From CAZNRY01 sp964575675 (lineage in GTDB: Bacteria > Eisenbacteria > RBG-16-71-46 > CAIMUX01 > VGJL01): 15,356 nucleotides of DNA. Below are positions 1 to 6,165 of this stretch, piece after piece. The notes below the pieces were generated by a model. The model did not search any database and had not been told where the DNA came from. It saw only the letters and a program-made list of their open reading frames with translations. The stretch is from contig CAZNRY010000098.1 of NCBI GenBank assembly GCA_964575675.1, forward strand, positions 1 through 15,356. Reading direction: 5' to 3'. Made by a program: the position numbers and the translations under genes. How positions within the stretch are numbered: position 1 is the stretch's first letter; each line of letters opens with the position of its first letter.

Positions 1-1026
1 GCGAAGGTCGACCGGGAACGTGCCGGCCTGGTCGTAGCTCTTCGGCTGCCTGCTGGCGCCCAGGGTGTCGACCTCGGCCCACAGCTTGGCCTCGCGGCCG
101 ACCGTACTGTCCAGGTGCTTCTCCCTTGCGTTCGCGGCCTCGCGTTCGTTGCGGGCCTTCTCCTTGGCGCGCTTCTCGGCCTCGACGCATTTCCTCTCCT
201 CGGTGTGCGCCTCGGCCGCTCGGAGGAGTTGTCCGACCGTTCTTCCGGTTGTCGTAGAGCCGGCACCGCCAGCGTTACGCTCCTTGAGGTACCGCTGCAG
301 CAGCTCTGTAACCTGAGAGTGGTCGGAGTCCACAATGAGGTTCGTGAGCAGCTCGTCCTTGTCCTTCGCCGCGAGATTTCCGACCCACGCTCGAACCGCT
401 TCCCAGTCCAACCCCGAGTCTCCAAGGGGCTGGCTGGCCTCGGCGGCGACGTGCAACAGATCTCCGTCGATTCGCAGGAACTCCGCCAGGCTCTCAAGCG
501 AGGCGCTGAGCTCACCGAGACCGGGTGGCACCGGTGGCTCGACATCCTCGTCGTCGAACTCCCCGGTCTGGACCCGAAGGAGCCAGCCCAGGTACAGCGC
601 CCGTAGGTCGCCGCGCGCCAACTCAGCCCGCACGGGGATCATCGATGAGAGATGGCCCTCGCCCTCGACCCAGTCGCCGCCTTCCTCGTCCTCGGACACG
701 AAGGAGATGATGACCTTGCCAGCCTTCTCGCGGACGATGGCGCTGTCACGGCCGCAGTACTCCTTGGCAATCGCCGGGTCGAGCAACCTCGACGGCAGCC
801 GCAGCTTGAGAACGTGCGTGCCCCAGTTAGCCGCGTAGAGGAACGCATCGAAGTACTTCTCCATCCATGCGTCCTCGTTTCCTTTGAAGCTTCCCCAGGC
901 GTAGTCGTTGACGAAGCTCGTCGGCGTGATGCGGGCGCGCGTCGAGTACGACCGCAGCTCGCTCATCTCCTTGGCGGTCAGCGGCCGGTCGATGGCCTGG
1001 AACTCGTAGTACTGGTACTCGCTCAT
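1..1026 (-). CDS. Uncharacterised conserved protein, last gene of the defence-type operon (C-terminus cut by window edge)
   Basis: The minus frame from ATG at 1026 stays open to base 1, giving 342 codons with no stop. The N-terminus reads MSEYQYYEFQAIDRPLTAKE and continues with aromatic-rich sequence (FVNDYAWGSFKG, WMEKYFDAFLYAANWG) that I recall from a conserved bacterial family without an assigned function. The middle is acidic (SEDEEGGDWVEGEG near residue 100; TGEFDDEDVEPPVPPG near 145-160). The last 100 residues are a long charged stretch rich in A, E, K and R (AEKRAKEKARNEREA), probably a coiled coil or long helix, followed by a helical tail that leaves the window. No signal peptide or membrane segment is visible, so it should be cytoplasmic. 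The ATG overlaps the TGA of the gene upstream (ATGA, 1023-1026), which fixes the start and implies coupled translation. I do not know its function; operon membership suggests a role with the primase-helicase. The reading frame is secure, the role is not. Confidence 0.85.
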   Translation of the reverse strand, partial: MSEYQYYEFQAIDRPLTAKEMSELRSYSTRARITPTSFVNDYAWGSFKGNEDAWMEKYFDAFLYAANWGTHVLKLRLPSRLLDPAIAKEYCGRDSAIVREKAGKVIISFVSEDEEGGDWVEGEGHLSSMIPVRAELARGDLRALYLGWLLRVQTGEFDDEDVEPPVPPGLGELSASLESLAEFLRIDGDLLHVAAEASQPLGDSGLDWEAVRAWVGNLAAKDKDELLTNLIVDSDHSQVTELLQRYLKERNAGGAGSTTTGRTVGQLLRAAEAHTEERKCVEAEKRAKEKARNEREAANAREKHLDSTVGREAKLWAEVDTLGASRQPKSYDQAGTFPVDLR

Positions 1027-1400
1027 GGTCTCGTGCCTATTCGCCGCTGGCCCGCTTGCTGATCTGCGACCTCCGCGAGAACCTTGCGCTGCTCGGGTGT
1101 CGCTGTCTTGCGCGCGATGGCGAGCATACTGTCGTTGACGTCGAAGGACTCGTAGTACTTCCCGGCCATGCTGGCTTTCTCGAAGGCCTCCACATCTGCG
1201 AGCAAGTTCGACTTCGTCGCCTTCTCGCTGTCGGGCCGCAGCCGCTTCAGGTCGAGGTACTTCCCGACCATCTTGTGGAGCTTGGCTTGGGGTAGAAGGT
1301 CGATAGCATCGTGCAGCATGTAGAACACATACTCGTTCCCGAGCCTGCGGATGGCCGCGCGCAGCTTGTCTCGGTCGATCTTGATCGGTTGGCGTGCCAT
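1023..1400 (-). CDS. Small uncharacterised conserved protein (125 aa)
   Basis: The start chosen is ATG at 1400 (MARQPIKIDRDKLRAAIRR). GGGAGG lies about 6 nt before it, overlapping the stop codon of the CcbP-like gene. The frame is open further upstream to 1520, but that part is antisense-like sequence inside the neighbour and was rejected. The protein is soluble and mostly helical by eye: a basic N-terminus, then EYVFYMLHDAIDLLPQAKLH, then KYLDLKRLRPD, with acidic and polar helices to the end. There is no signal peptide, Cys cluster or nucleotide-binding motif. Its stop TGA overlaps the next ATG (ATGA), so it is translationally coupled to the gene at 1-1026. I remember this small protein travelling with that gene, but cannot name a domain or a function. 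It may be a structural or adaptor subunit (inference only). Confidence 0.85.
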   Translation of the reverse strand: MARQPIKIDRDKLRAAIRRLGNEYVFYMLHDAIDLLPQAKLHKMVGKYLDLKRLRPDSEKATKSNLLADVEAFEKASMAGKYYESFDVNDSMLAIARKTATPEQRKVLAEVADQQAGQRRIGTRP

Positions 1401-1402
1401 GG

Positions 1403-1777
1403 CTACCTCCCGCGCGCCCATCGCCGATAGGCATCGATCCACTCCGAGCCGTTGGGGGCCGGACTGGGCAGCGGCAGATCCAGGATCGGGACACTCTGGC
1501 GCGACTTCCCTCGCGCGCAAACCGCGACGATTTGCTCGTCGTCGGTCATGTCGACTCGCTCGACCGTGACTTCGACGCCGAGCATCTCGGTCTGAAATGG
1601 AACCGCGAGGTTGTCTTCGAGCATGGTGTAGAAGCCGACCGTTTGCTCGGACTCCCCGTAGGCGTCCACGATCGCCTCCTCGATCATCTTATCGAGCTTG
1701 GCGTCCGACGCGCACTTGCTGCGCCTCTTGCTCGTGGGCGGCGTCTTCTTGTTGGTGCTGGCCATCGTTCTCTTCAT
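1403..1777 (-). CDS. CcbP-like calcium-binding family protein (124 aa)
   Basis: This small acidic protein contains EEAIVDAYGESEQTVGFYTM followed by LEDNLAVPFQTEMLG, DDEQIVAVCARG and ILDLPLPSP, ending in EWIDAYRRWARGR. This pattern matches the Calci_bind_CcbP family (type member CcbP, a calcium-binding protein of Anabaena). Clustered acidic side chains around residues 32-40 and 52-80 would suit Ca2+ binding. Members in other bacteria are mostly untested, so calcium binding here is by family only. The start is ATG at 1777, with GAGGA about 6 nt upstream. A second ATG at 1765 would remove four residues. The 1777 start forms an ATGA overlap with the TGA at 1774-1776 that ends the helicase reading frame beyond its amber codon. 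This supports both that start and the idea that the helicase frame once ran to 1774. The stop TAG sits inside the next gene's ribosome site. Confidence 0.8.
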   Translation of the reverse strand: MKRTMASTNKKTPPTSKRRSKCASDAKLDKMIEEAIVDAYGESEQTVGFYTMLEDNLAVPFQTEMLGVEVTVERVDMTDDEQIVAVCARGKSRQSVPILDLPLPSPAPNGSEWIDAYRRWARGR

Positions 1778-1908
1778 GGGTCGTCCTCGAGGCCGCGAAG
1801 CATTTCTTCGTCATACTCGACGACGGCCTCGTCCGCGATCTCCCGAAGCCCATGCGGCGCCTCGTCGGGAACGTAGCCGATCGCACGGTAGCCGCGCAGG
1901 CGTTTCTA
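1774..1908 (-). other. Helicase C-terminal tail beyond an in-frame amber codon
   Basis: After the helicase TAG (1906-1908), the same frame continues for 43 sense codons (KRLRGYRAIGYVPDEAPHGL, then REIADEAVVEYDEEMLRGLEDDP) to a TGA at 1774-1776. That TGA overlaps the ATG of the CcbP-like gene. The composition is protein-like, and the joint MLMKMF[stop]KRLRGYRAIGY matches the usual MFEKRLxGYRAIGY of related helicases, with the stop in place of Glu. A single G-to-T change in GAG would explain it. As it stands, no start codon or ribosome site would allow separate translation of the tail. Confidence 0.7.
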
Positions 1909-3456
1909 AAACATCTTCATCAGCATCGGCACAGGTCGGTCTACGTAGTCGTAGATCCGCACCTCGGTCTTGCCGGGGTGCAGGCGGTGCAGCCGGCCGG
2001 TGTACTGGATGAGCGTCCCCTTCCACGAGACGGGCAGAGCCAGGAACAAGGTATCGAGCCGGGCGTCGTCGAAACCCTCGCCGATGTACCTGCCAGTCGC
2101 GATGAGCAGCCGCTCCTCACCGGCGGGTATCGAGGCGAGCTGTGCGATCACGTCCCGCCGCTCCCTGGGTTTCATGCCGCCATGGAGTACGACCACATTG
2201 CGGGCCAAGCTCCGAAACCGATTGGCGAAATGATCCAGGTGGTCTCGCCGCTCGGTGAGCAGGATCGGGGATCGTTTCTCTTCGAGTGCACGCACCACGT
2301 CGTCGAAGATGAGGTCGTTGCGGCGCTGGTCCGCGGCGAGCGCGGCGTACAGCTCCTGGATGCCTGCACCGTCGGGCAGCCCGGCGGACGAGAAGCCCGT
2401 CTCCCTCACGACGAGCTTGTGATCGAAGGGCCGCCGCGCCGCCCGGCTCTTCGCATCGACGGCGAACCGCACCGGCCCGAGCTGCATGTACAGGATCGGA
2501 TGATGGCCGTCACGGCGTAGCGGCGTCGCTGTCAGACCGACCAGGTACTTGGCCTTCACCTCGGCCAGGACGCGCTCGAAACTGACGGCGGGGCAATGGT
2601 GCGATTCGTCCTGGATGACCTGACCATACCCGACAACGGAATCGGAGACCGAGCCCTTGCGGACAAGGCTCTGCACCATGGCCACGTCGAGGCGGCCGTT
2701 GGGCTTGGCCTTGCCCGCGCCGATCTGGCCGATCTCCTTGGGTTCGAGCCCGAGGAACAAGGCGAGCTGGCCGATCCACTGGTCGAGGAGCGGCTTGCGG
2801 TGGACCAAAACGAGCGTGCTCGTCATGCGGGCAGCGACAAGGTAGGTGCCCACCACCGTCTTGCCGATGCCCGGCGGCGCGACCAACACCCCGGTGTCGT
2901 GGGCGAGCAGCGCGTTGACGGCCTGCTCCTGGAGCGGCGTGAGTGTTCCCTGGAACGCGAAGTCGACCGTCTGCCCCTTCTCGCGCTCGTCCTCGACGCA
3001 GAGCGTGACCCCGTACTCGAGAAGAATCGCCTCGGCCTCGGGCAGACATCCACGTGGGAGGGCGATGTGCTCAGGGAAGTCCTCTGCACAGGCGATCACC
3101 CGCGGGGTGAGTGCCGTCGAAAGCCGCATGCTCTGCCTCTTGTAGTACTCCGGGTTCTGGAAGGCGGCCAGCCGCTTGAGCTGGTTGAGCAGGGCCGAGG
3201 GCAGACCCACCTTCTCGATGAACAGGCGCTGGCTCAAGACCGCCTTCACCGTGGACGGCAGCGACTCGGTGATCACGACCTTCCTTGGGCGACCGGAAGG
3301 CGATCGCGTCCACGGCGTCCGGTCGTCCTCGTCGGCCGCGTCGCTCATGCGCACGCCGATCACCTGCCCGCTACGGCCGGCTTCATCCGCCAGAGCATGG
3401 GCGAAGGCTGGATCAATTCGTCTCACCTGGGCGAGGAAGGTCACTGGTCGGGCCAC
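1906..3456 (-). CDS. Superfamily 2 DEAD/DEAH-type helicase, helicase half of a split TOTE-type primase-helicase
   Basis: This 516-residue reading frame carries a complete SF2 helicase core. Motif I is APPGIGKT (residues 193-200), motif II DESHH (283-287), motif III LTATPLRRDG (308-317), motif V IGEGFDD (458-464) and motif VI QYTGRLHR (484-491). The first 170 residues (RRIDPAF, AAFQNPEYYKRQSMRLS, HIALPRGCLPEAE) are the linker domain that normally follows the primase domain in fused TOTE proteins. The likely activity is ATP-driven nucleic-acid unwinding or translocation. The only start is GTG at 3456. It overlaps the primase frame by 16 nt and has no visible Shine-Dalgarno sequence, so independent initiation looks poor. 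A single missing base at the joint would restore the fusion. The 3' end is an amber codon that appears premature. The family call is strong; whether the piece is active alone is doubtful. Confidence 0.85.
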   Translation of the reverse strand: MARPVTFLAQVRRIDPAFAHALADEAGRSGQVIGVRMSDAADEDDRTPWTRSPSGRPRKVVITESLPSTVKAVLSQRLFIEKVGLPSALLNQLKRLAAFQNPEYYKRQSMRLSTALTPRVIACAEDFPEHIALPRGCLPEAEAILLEYGVTLCVEDEREKGQTVDFAFQGTLTPLQEQAVNALLAHDTGVLVAPPGIGKTVVGTYLVAARMTSTLVLVHRKPLLDQWIGQLALFLGLEPKEIGQIGAGKAKPNGRLDVAMVQSLVRKGSVSDSVVGYGQVIQDESHHCPAVSFERVLAEVKAKYLVGLTATPLRRDGHHPILYMQLGPVRFAVDAKSRAARRPFDHKLVVRETGFSSAGLPDGAGIQELYAALAADQRRNDLIFDDVVRALEEKRSPILLTERRDHLDHFANRFRSLARNVVVLHGGMKPRERRDVIAQLASIPAGEERLLIATGRYIGEGFDDARLDTLFLALPVSWKGTLIQYTGRLHRLHPGKTEVRIYDYVDRPVPMLMKMF

Positions 3457-4115
3457 GGCTTGAACGCGGCATCGACGAATACGGAGTTGCCCGCGTCGCG
3501 CGGCTCACGCTGCAAGGGAAGCGCGATCAGATTGCCGAAGCCCCCCTTGGGCATGGTGTCCTGGTTGGGGAACAGCCGGTCGTAGGACTCCATCGAGAGC
3601 TGGTGCCGGCGAGTCATGGTGTCGGTGATAAGGAAGCACCCGAGCTTGCGCGCCGCGATCGCCGGCACCGGCGATATGAAGAAGAACCATGCATGCGCGC
3701 CATTGCCCGAGCGGGACCGTTCGATCGCCACCGGCACGCCGTGCAGCTTGCACGACTCGGCGAAGGCCGCGATGTCTCCCTGCCACGTCTTCTTGTCGAA
3801 GTCGGCTGCGAGGAACCAGCACGTCTCATCGGGCAAGAGCGGGTACACGCCCATGACCTGGTCACCCCTCAGGTGCCGAGCGACCTCCCCGTCGGAAACC
3901 GCGATGAAGGCTCGATTGGGGCACTCGCCGCAGGTTGCACGCCGGCCTGCGTTCGGACCTTTCTTCTTCGCGCACAGGCCGTACTCCCAATCGTTGTCGC
4001 AGGCCGGCGCGTAGCCCGACTTGCCCTTCTTCACGTTGTCCCAGCGACTAGGGAAGACGTCTTCACGACCGCGGAAGAGCGATCGGAACAAGGCGACCTT
4101 GGCGGCGTTCGTCAC
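3441..4115 (-). CDS. Archaeo-eukaryotic primase (AEP) domain, primase part of a split TOTE-type conflict protein
   Basis: This 224-residue frame starts at GTG 4115 (VTNAAKVALFRSLFRGREDV). It has a zinc-binding insert with Cys39, Cys48, Cys62 and Cys65 (PACDNDWEYGLC...TCGEC). The AEP metal site is AADFD (Asp105, Asp107), the second motif is SRSGNGAHAWFFF (His141), and GGFGNLIALPLQ (191-202) follows. This order is that of the primase domain of TOTE conflict systems, which is normally fused to the helicase encoded next. The frame ends at TGA 3441-3443 just after PDQ, where relatives continue with Trp. Adding one base there gives QWTFLAQVRR and joins it to the helicase. Upstream the frame is open to an in-frame TGA at 4128, beyond which a coiled coil continues in the same frame. 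The catalytic residues are intact, so polymerase or nucleotidyl-transfer activity is possible. Domain identity is well supported; separate translation is uncertain, because the GTG lacks a clear ribosome site. Confidence 0.82.
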   Translation of the reverse strand: MTNAAKVALFRSLFRGREDVFPSRWDNVKKGKSGYAPACDNDWEYGLCAKKKGPNAGRRATCGECPNRAFIAVSDGEVARHLRGDQVMGVYPLLPDETCWFLAADFDKKTWQGDIAAFAESCKLHGVPVAIERSRSGNGAHAWFFFISPVPAIAARKLGCFLITDTMTRRHQLSMESYDRLFPNQDTMPKGGFGNLIALPLQREPRDAGNSVFVDAAFKPWPDQ

Positions 4116-4127
4116 CGGCGCACCTGC

Positions 4128-4298
4128 TCACGCGGGAGCTGGTTCCGGCGGGGCGGCGATCCTCACGAGAGGCTCGGCTGCGAACTGCTCGCGGAGCGCA
4201 GCAAGTCGAGCACTGGCCGCCTCGACCGCAACCCTGAGGTCGGCGAGCCTCAGCTCCTCCCGGGTGATCTCAGCCTCTAGCTCGTCTCGCCCGACCAT
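4128..4298 (-). CDS. Short coiled-coil ORF (56 aa), N-terminal piece of the primase-helicase
   Basis: ATG at 4298 opens MVGRDELEAEITREELRLAD, followed by LRVAVEAASARLAALREQ and a Pro/Ala-rich end (PPEPAPA), stopping at TGA 4128-4130. Heptad-like Leu and Ala spacing with alternating acidic and basic residues indicates a coiled coil. Such a segment commonly precedes the primase domain in TOTE-type proteins. It is in the same frame as the primase, with only the TGA and four codons (AGAP) between it and VTNAAK. The ATG lies 18 nt after the AbiEii stop, with only a weak GGCGAG in front. It may be the true N-terminus of the interrupted gene or a separate small subunit. Confidence 0.55.
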   Translation of the reverse strand: MVGRDELEAEITREELRLADLRVAVEAASARLAALREQFAAEPLVRIAAPPEPAPA

Positions 4299-4316
4299 TT
4301 GGTACTCGCCGGCCGG

Positions 4317-5132
4317 CTACTCGCCGCCCCTCCAAGGTTCGCCCGGAAGGAGTGGGAGAAGCTCGCGCCGCACGTATTCGGCCGCGTCGCCCATGTTCCA
4401 GTCAATGTCCGGGGCGACGAGGGGAGCGACGTCCGAGAGGAACGTCTCGTCGGAGAGTTTCTCTTGGAGGTTCATCTCGAGCTCCGCGCGGGTGACACGC
4501 TGGCCATCGTGCTCGAGGTAGCGACCGAAGCACTCGACCACCCGCTTCGGGGAGACCTTCGCCCTGCTGCCGGCCATGAACAAGTCGAAGAGGTCACGGC
4601 CCTTCTTGCGCTGGTACAGAGCCCGCAGCTTCGTGCCGAGCAACTCGTCGAGCTGGTAGGTCTTGACTTTGCCGGTTCCGGTGAACCACCGCGAGCGCAC
4701 GGCCAGCTCGTGATCCTCGATCCCGAACACCGAAAAGTGCTCACGCGAGTTGATCTCGACCTTCAACCGCATCGGGATCGGGGGCTGCCCCTCGGAGCTC
4801 ATCCGGTAGATGAGGACGATGCGGCCCTCCTTGGTGGTGCGGCGCGGCACGCCGAGCCACGGGTCGAGCGCGTGTCGGATCGCATCGAGGACGCCGCCAA
4901 TCGGTCCGGCGGTGACCTGCACGAGGTCGATGTCCTCGGAGTAGCGCGCGGCCGGCCGAAGGTACAGCTTGTAGAGCGCGGTCCCACCTCGGAACGCGAG
5001 CAGCCGCGAGATCTCGGTTTCCGCGAACATGTTGACGACAGCTCGGGAGAGGATGAGATCCTGCTCGACCTGCGCCGCGGTCGTCCACGGTGCTTCCGCG
5101 CGCCATTCGGTGATGTAGTCGAACGGGATCAC
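4317..5132 (-). CDS. abiEii: AbiEii/AbiGii-family nucleotidyltransferase toxin (type IV toxin-antitoxin)
   Basis: The 271-residue protein carries the DUF1814/AbiEii motifs in order. They are RGGTALYKLYL (GGT at 49-51), RYSEDIDL with the metal-binding Asp67 and Asp69, KVEINSRE (124-131), and LGTKLRALYQRKKGRDLFDL (165-184) with the Lys and Asp expected of motif IV. The family consists of nucleotidyltransferase toxins that block growth until neutralised by AbiEi, and several protect against phage. Length and motif spacing are normal, so the toxin looks intact. The start is GTG at 5132, overlapping the AbiEi stop (GTGA, 5129-5132), the usual coupled arrangement of this pair. The stop TAG is 18 nt before the coiled-coil start of the primase-helicase, so the toxin pair and the conflict genes probably share one transcript. 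The family call is secure; the real target is unknown. Confidence 0.92.
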   Translation of the reverse strand: MIPFDYITEWRAEAPWTTAAQVEQDLILSRAVVNMFAETEISRLLAFRGGTALYKLYLRPAARYSEDIDLVQVTAGPIGGVLDAIRHALDPWLGVPRRTTKEGRIVLIYRMSSEGQPPIPMRLKVEINSREHFSVFGIEDHELAVRSRWFTGTGKVKTYQLDELLGTKLRALYQRKKGRDLFDLFMAGSRAKVSPKRVVECFGRYLEHDGQRVTRAELEMNLQEKLSDETFLSDVAPLVAPDIDWNMGDAAEYVRRELLPLLPGEPWRGGE

Positions 5133-5911
5133 AGATCCGCCTCAACCTCTTCGTTCACCAGGAGCCGCCAGCGTGAGTCGCGCGAGGCTCGTGCGACGGA
5201 CTTTCTCGGCCGAAGCGGTACGTACTCCTTCGCCCATGACGCGACATGCTCGGCCAATGGCGCCGCCAGGTTCGCGGCGTCGGCGTGCTCGAGCAGGTAG
5301 CCGAGGCGCTGGGCCCAGGGCAGCGGTGAGCGCTCGGTCTCGGCGAGCAGCTTCGCCGCGTCCATGTTCTCGGCGAGCTCGGCGAGGACGGTCACGACGT
5401 TTGACAGGCCGCCGGCGTGACCTGGATATCCGGCGAGGTCGAACGCCGTCGCTTCCGGCGTCGAGACGTGCAGGATGCCGCGCAAGGTGTTCTTCTGCAC
5501 GGTCGGGATCTCGCTTACGTTACCTCTCGCCACGAACTCGACCCGCACCCGGCCGCACCGGATCCCGGGGCGGTTTGTCGCTACGACCGTCTGGAACACC
5601 ATGGGCGCCTGGTGGGCCGCGCCATGCAGGCTCGCCGCGGAGAGCAGTCCCGCGTAGTAAGCCAGGCCCATGTGCTCCATGAGCTGCGGCACAAACTGGT
5701 CCGGAGGCAGGCACCCGAGGGTTCGGTATTCGGGCGGGACGATGACGTGGAAACCGCGAAACGGCATCGCGACTCGAGCCTTCTCTCGCATCCGGCGGAT
5801 CGCCGCCCGAACCGCGACGGGTGAGGAGCCCATGGCGGCGACGGCCTCCGCGGTCACGAAGTGGTACCGCCCCCTGGCAGCCAGTTCATCGATGTACCTG
5901 CCGATGTCCAT
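5129..5911 (-). CDS. abiEi: AbiEi-family antitoxin / autorepressor (type IV toxin-antitoxin)
   Basis: The 260-residue protein begins with a winged helix (about residues 1-60; HFVTAEAVAAMGSSPVAVRA and AIRRMREK) and continues with YYAGLLSAASLHGAAHQAP and a C-terminal domain (STPEATAFDLAGYPGHAGGL) typical of AbiEi antitoxins. In studied AbiE systems this protein both counteracts the AbiEii nucleotidyltransferase and represses its own promoter through the winged helix. The start is ATG 5911, with GGAGGA 8 nt upstream. It is the first gene of the minus-strand operon and overlaps abiEii by 4 nt. A sigma70-like promoter and short repeats lie just upstream. The sequence is complete and undamaged, unlike the primase-helicase downstream. 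Confidence 0.9.
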   Translation of the reverse strand: MDIGRYIDELAARGRYHFVTAEAVAAMGSSPVAVRAAIRRMREKARVAMPFRGFHVIVPPEYRTLGCLPPDQFVPQLMEHMGLAYYAGLLSAASLHGAAHQAPMVFQTVVATNRPGIRCGRVRVEFVARGNVSEIPTVQKNTLRGILHVSTPEATAFDLAGYPGHAGGLSNVVTVLAELAENMDAAKLLAETERSPLPWAQRLGYLLEHADAANLAAPLAEHVASWAKEYVPLRPRKSVARASRDSRWRLLVNEEVEADL

Positions 5912-5920
5912 CAGTGGTCC

Positions 5921-5982
5921 TCCGGAACTGCACGGCCAAGGTAACGCGAGACGTTTCTTTTTTCAACCATTTCCGGACACTG
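5921..5982 (-). repeat. Short repeated element flanking the abiEi promoter (possible AbiEi operator)
   Basis: On the minus strand, CAGTTCCGGA (5930-5921) and CAGTGTCCGGA (5982-5972) are near-identical direct copies placed on either side of the putative -35/-10. CAGTGGTCC at 5912-5920 on the plus strand adds a partial inverted copy. AbiEi antitoxins bind repeats at their own promoter, so these are candidate operators. The copies are short and could be chance. Confidence 0.3.
5938..5966 (-). promoter_or_regulatory. Putative sigma70-type promoter of the abiEi operon
   Basis: On the minus strand, TTGAAA (5966-5961) is separated by 17 nt from TACCTT (5943-5938), which keeps the key T-A---T of a -10 box. 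Transcription would begin near 5931, about 20 nt before the ATG, leaving room for the GGAGGA site. The similarity is moderate on the -10 side. Confidence 0.45.
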
Positions 5983-6070
5983 GCGAGGAACCTTCGAGTC
6001 CCCACGGAAACGAGAGCAATCCCCTGGTTCGCGAAGATCAGTACGTAGCCTCGCCGGAAACCTGCCGTTT

Positions 6071-6165
6071 GCGGCGATTCGCGCAACTATTCACCGCTTG
6101 ACTTGCGGCGAATACAGCAGATAATCACCGCAAGAGGGGCGGTGATTATGGCATTTATTCACGAG
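6071..6165 (+). repeat. 34-bp phased array of inverted-repeat operators over the fic promoter
   Basis: The half-site GCGGYGAWT occurs at 6071, 6105 and 6139, exactly 34 bp apart. The opposite half-site TAWTCAC occurs at 6088, 6122 and 6156, also 34 bp apart and followed by CGC in the first two copies. Together they form inverted repeats with 7-nt centres. The best is perfect over 11 bp: ATAATCACCGC at 6121-6131 against GCGGTGATTAT at 6139-6149. Another matches 9 of 10 (6088-6097 with 6105-6114). The promoter -35 lies in the centre of the first palindrome. The -10, ribosome site and ATG lie within the second. This is most easily read as an array of repressor sites. Confidence 0.8.
6098..6125 (+). 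promoter_or_regulatory. Putative sigma70 promoter of the fic gene
   Basis: TTGACT (6098-6103) and GATAAT (6120-6125) each match five of six consensus bases, with a 16-nt spacer. Predicted transcription start is about 6132, only some 16 nt before the ATG. The transcript would then begin close to AAGAGGGG, the apparent ribosome site. Because the left arm of the perfect palindrome (6121-6131) would not be transcribed, that palindrome acts more plausibly on DNA than as an RNA hairpin. Confidence 0.65.

Larger units (their letters stand above)
1774..4298 (-). pseudogene. Interrupted TOTE-type primase (AEP)-helicase gene, whole extent
   Basis: Four minus-strand stretches look like one protein of about 840 residues: a coiled coil (4298-4131), an AEP primase with zinc site (4115-3444), an SF2 helicase (3456-1909) and a C-terminal tail (1905-1777). 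From memory, TOTE conflict-system proteins carry these parts in one chain, with joints that read like APVTN..KVALFRSLFRGRED, PDQWAFLAxxRRI and KMFEKRLRGYRAIGY. Here each joint is broken: TGA at 4128-4130 in the same frame as the primase, loss of one base after the PDQ codons at 3443, and TAG at 1906-1908 where GAG is expected. The parts otherwise keep their catalytic motifs. This may be recent decay, assembly error, or separate coupled subunits. The pieces are listed separately because each could still be translated. Decay or error is my preferred reading, since no slippery heptamer or recoding signal is apparent. Confidence 0.6.

Noticed and set aside
3441..3456. Programmed -1 frameshift between primase and helicase
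   Set aside because: No X-XXY-YYZ slippery heptamer or obvious stimulatory structure is seen at the overlap; simple base loss explains it better.
1597..5300. Series of plus-strand ORFs of 300-330 residues (1597-2520, 2596-3585, 3285-4280, 4299-5300)
   Set aside because: All lie opposite the helicase, primase and AbiE genes, which carry clear family motifs on the minus strand.
6121..6149. Perfect 11-bp palindrome read as an RNA hairpin hiding the fic start
   Set aside because: The predicted transcription start near 6132 would leave out the left arm, and the 34-bp periodic copies fit DNA operators better. An upstream promoter could revive the RNA view.
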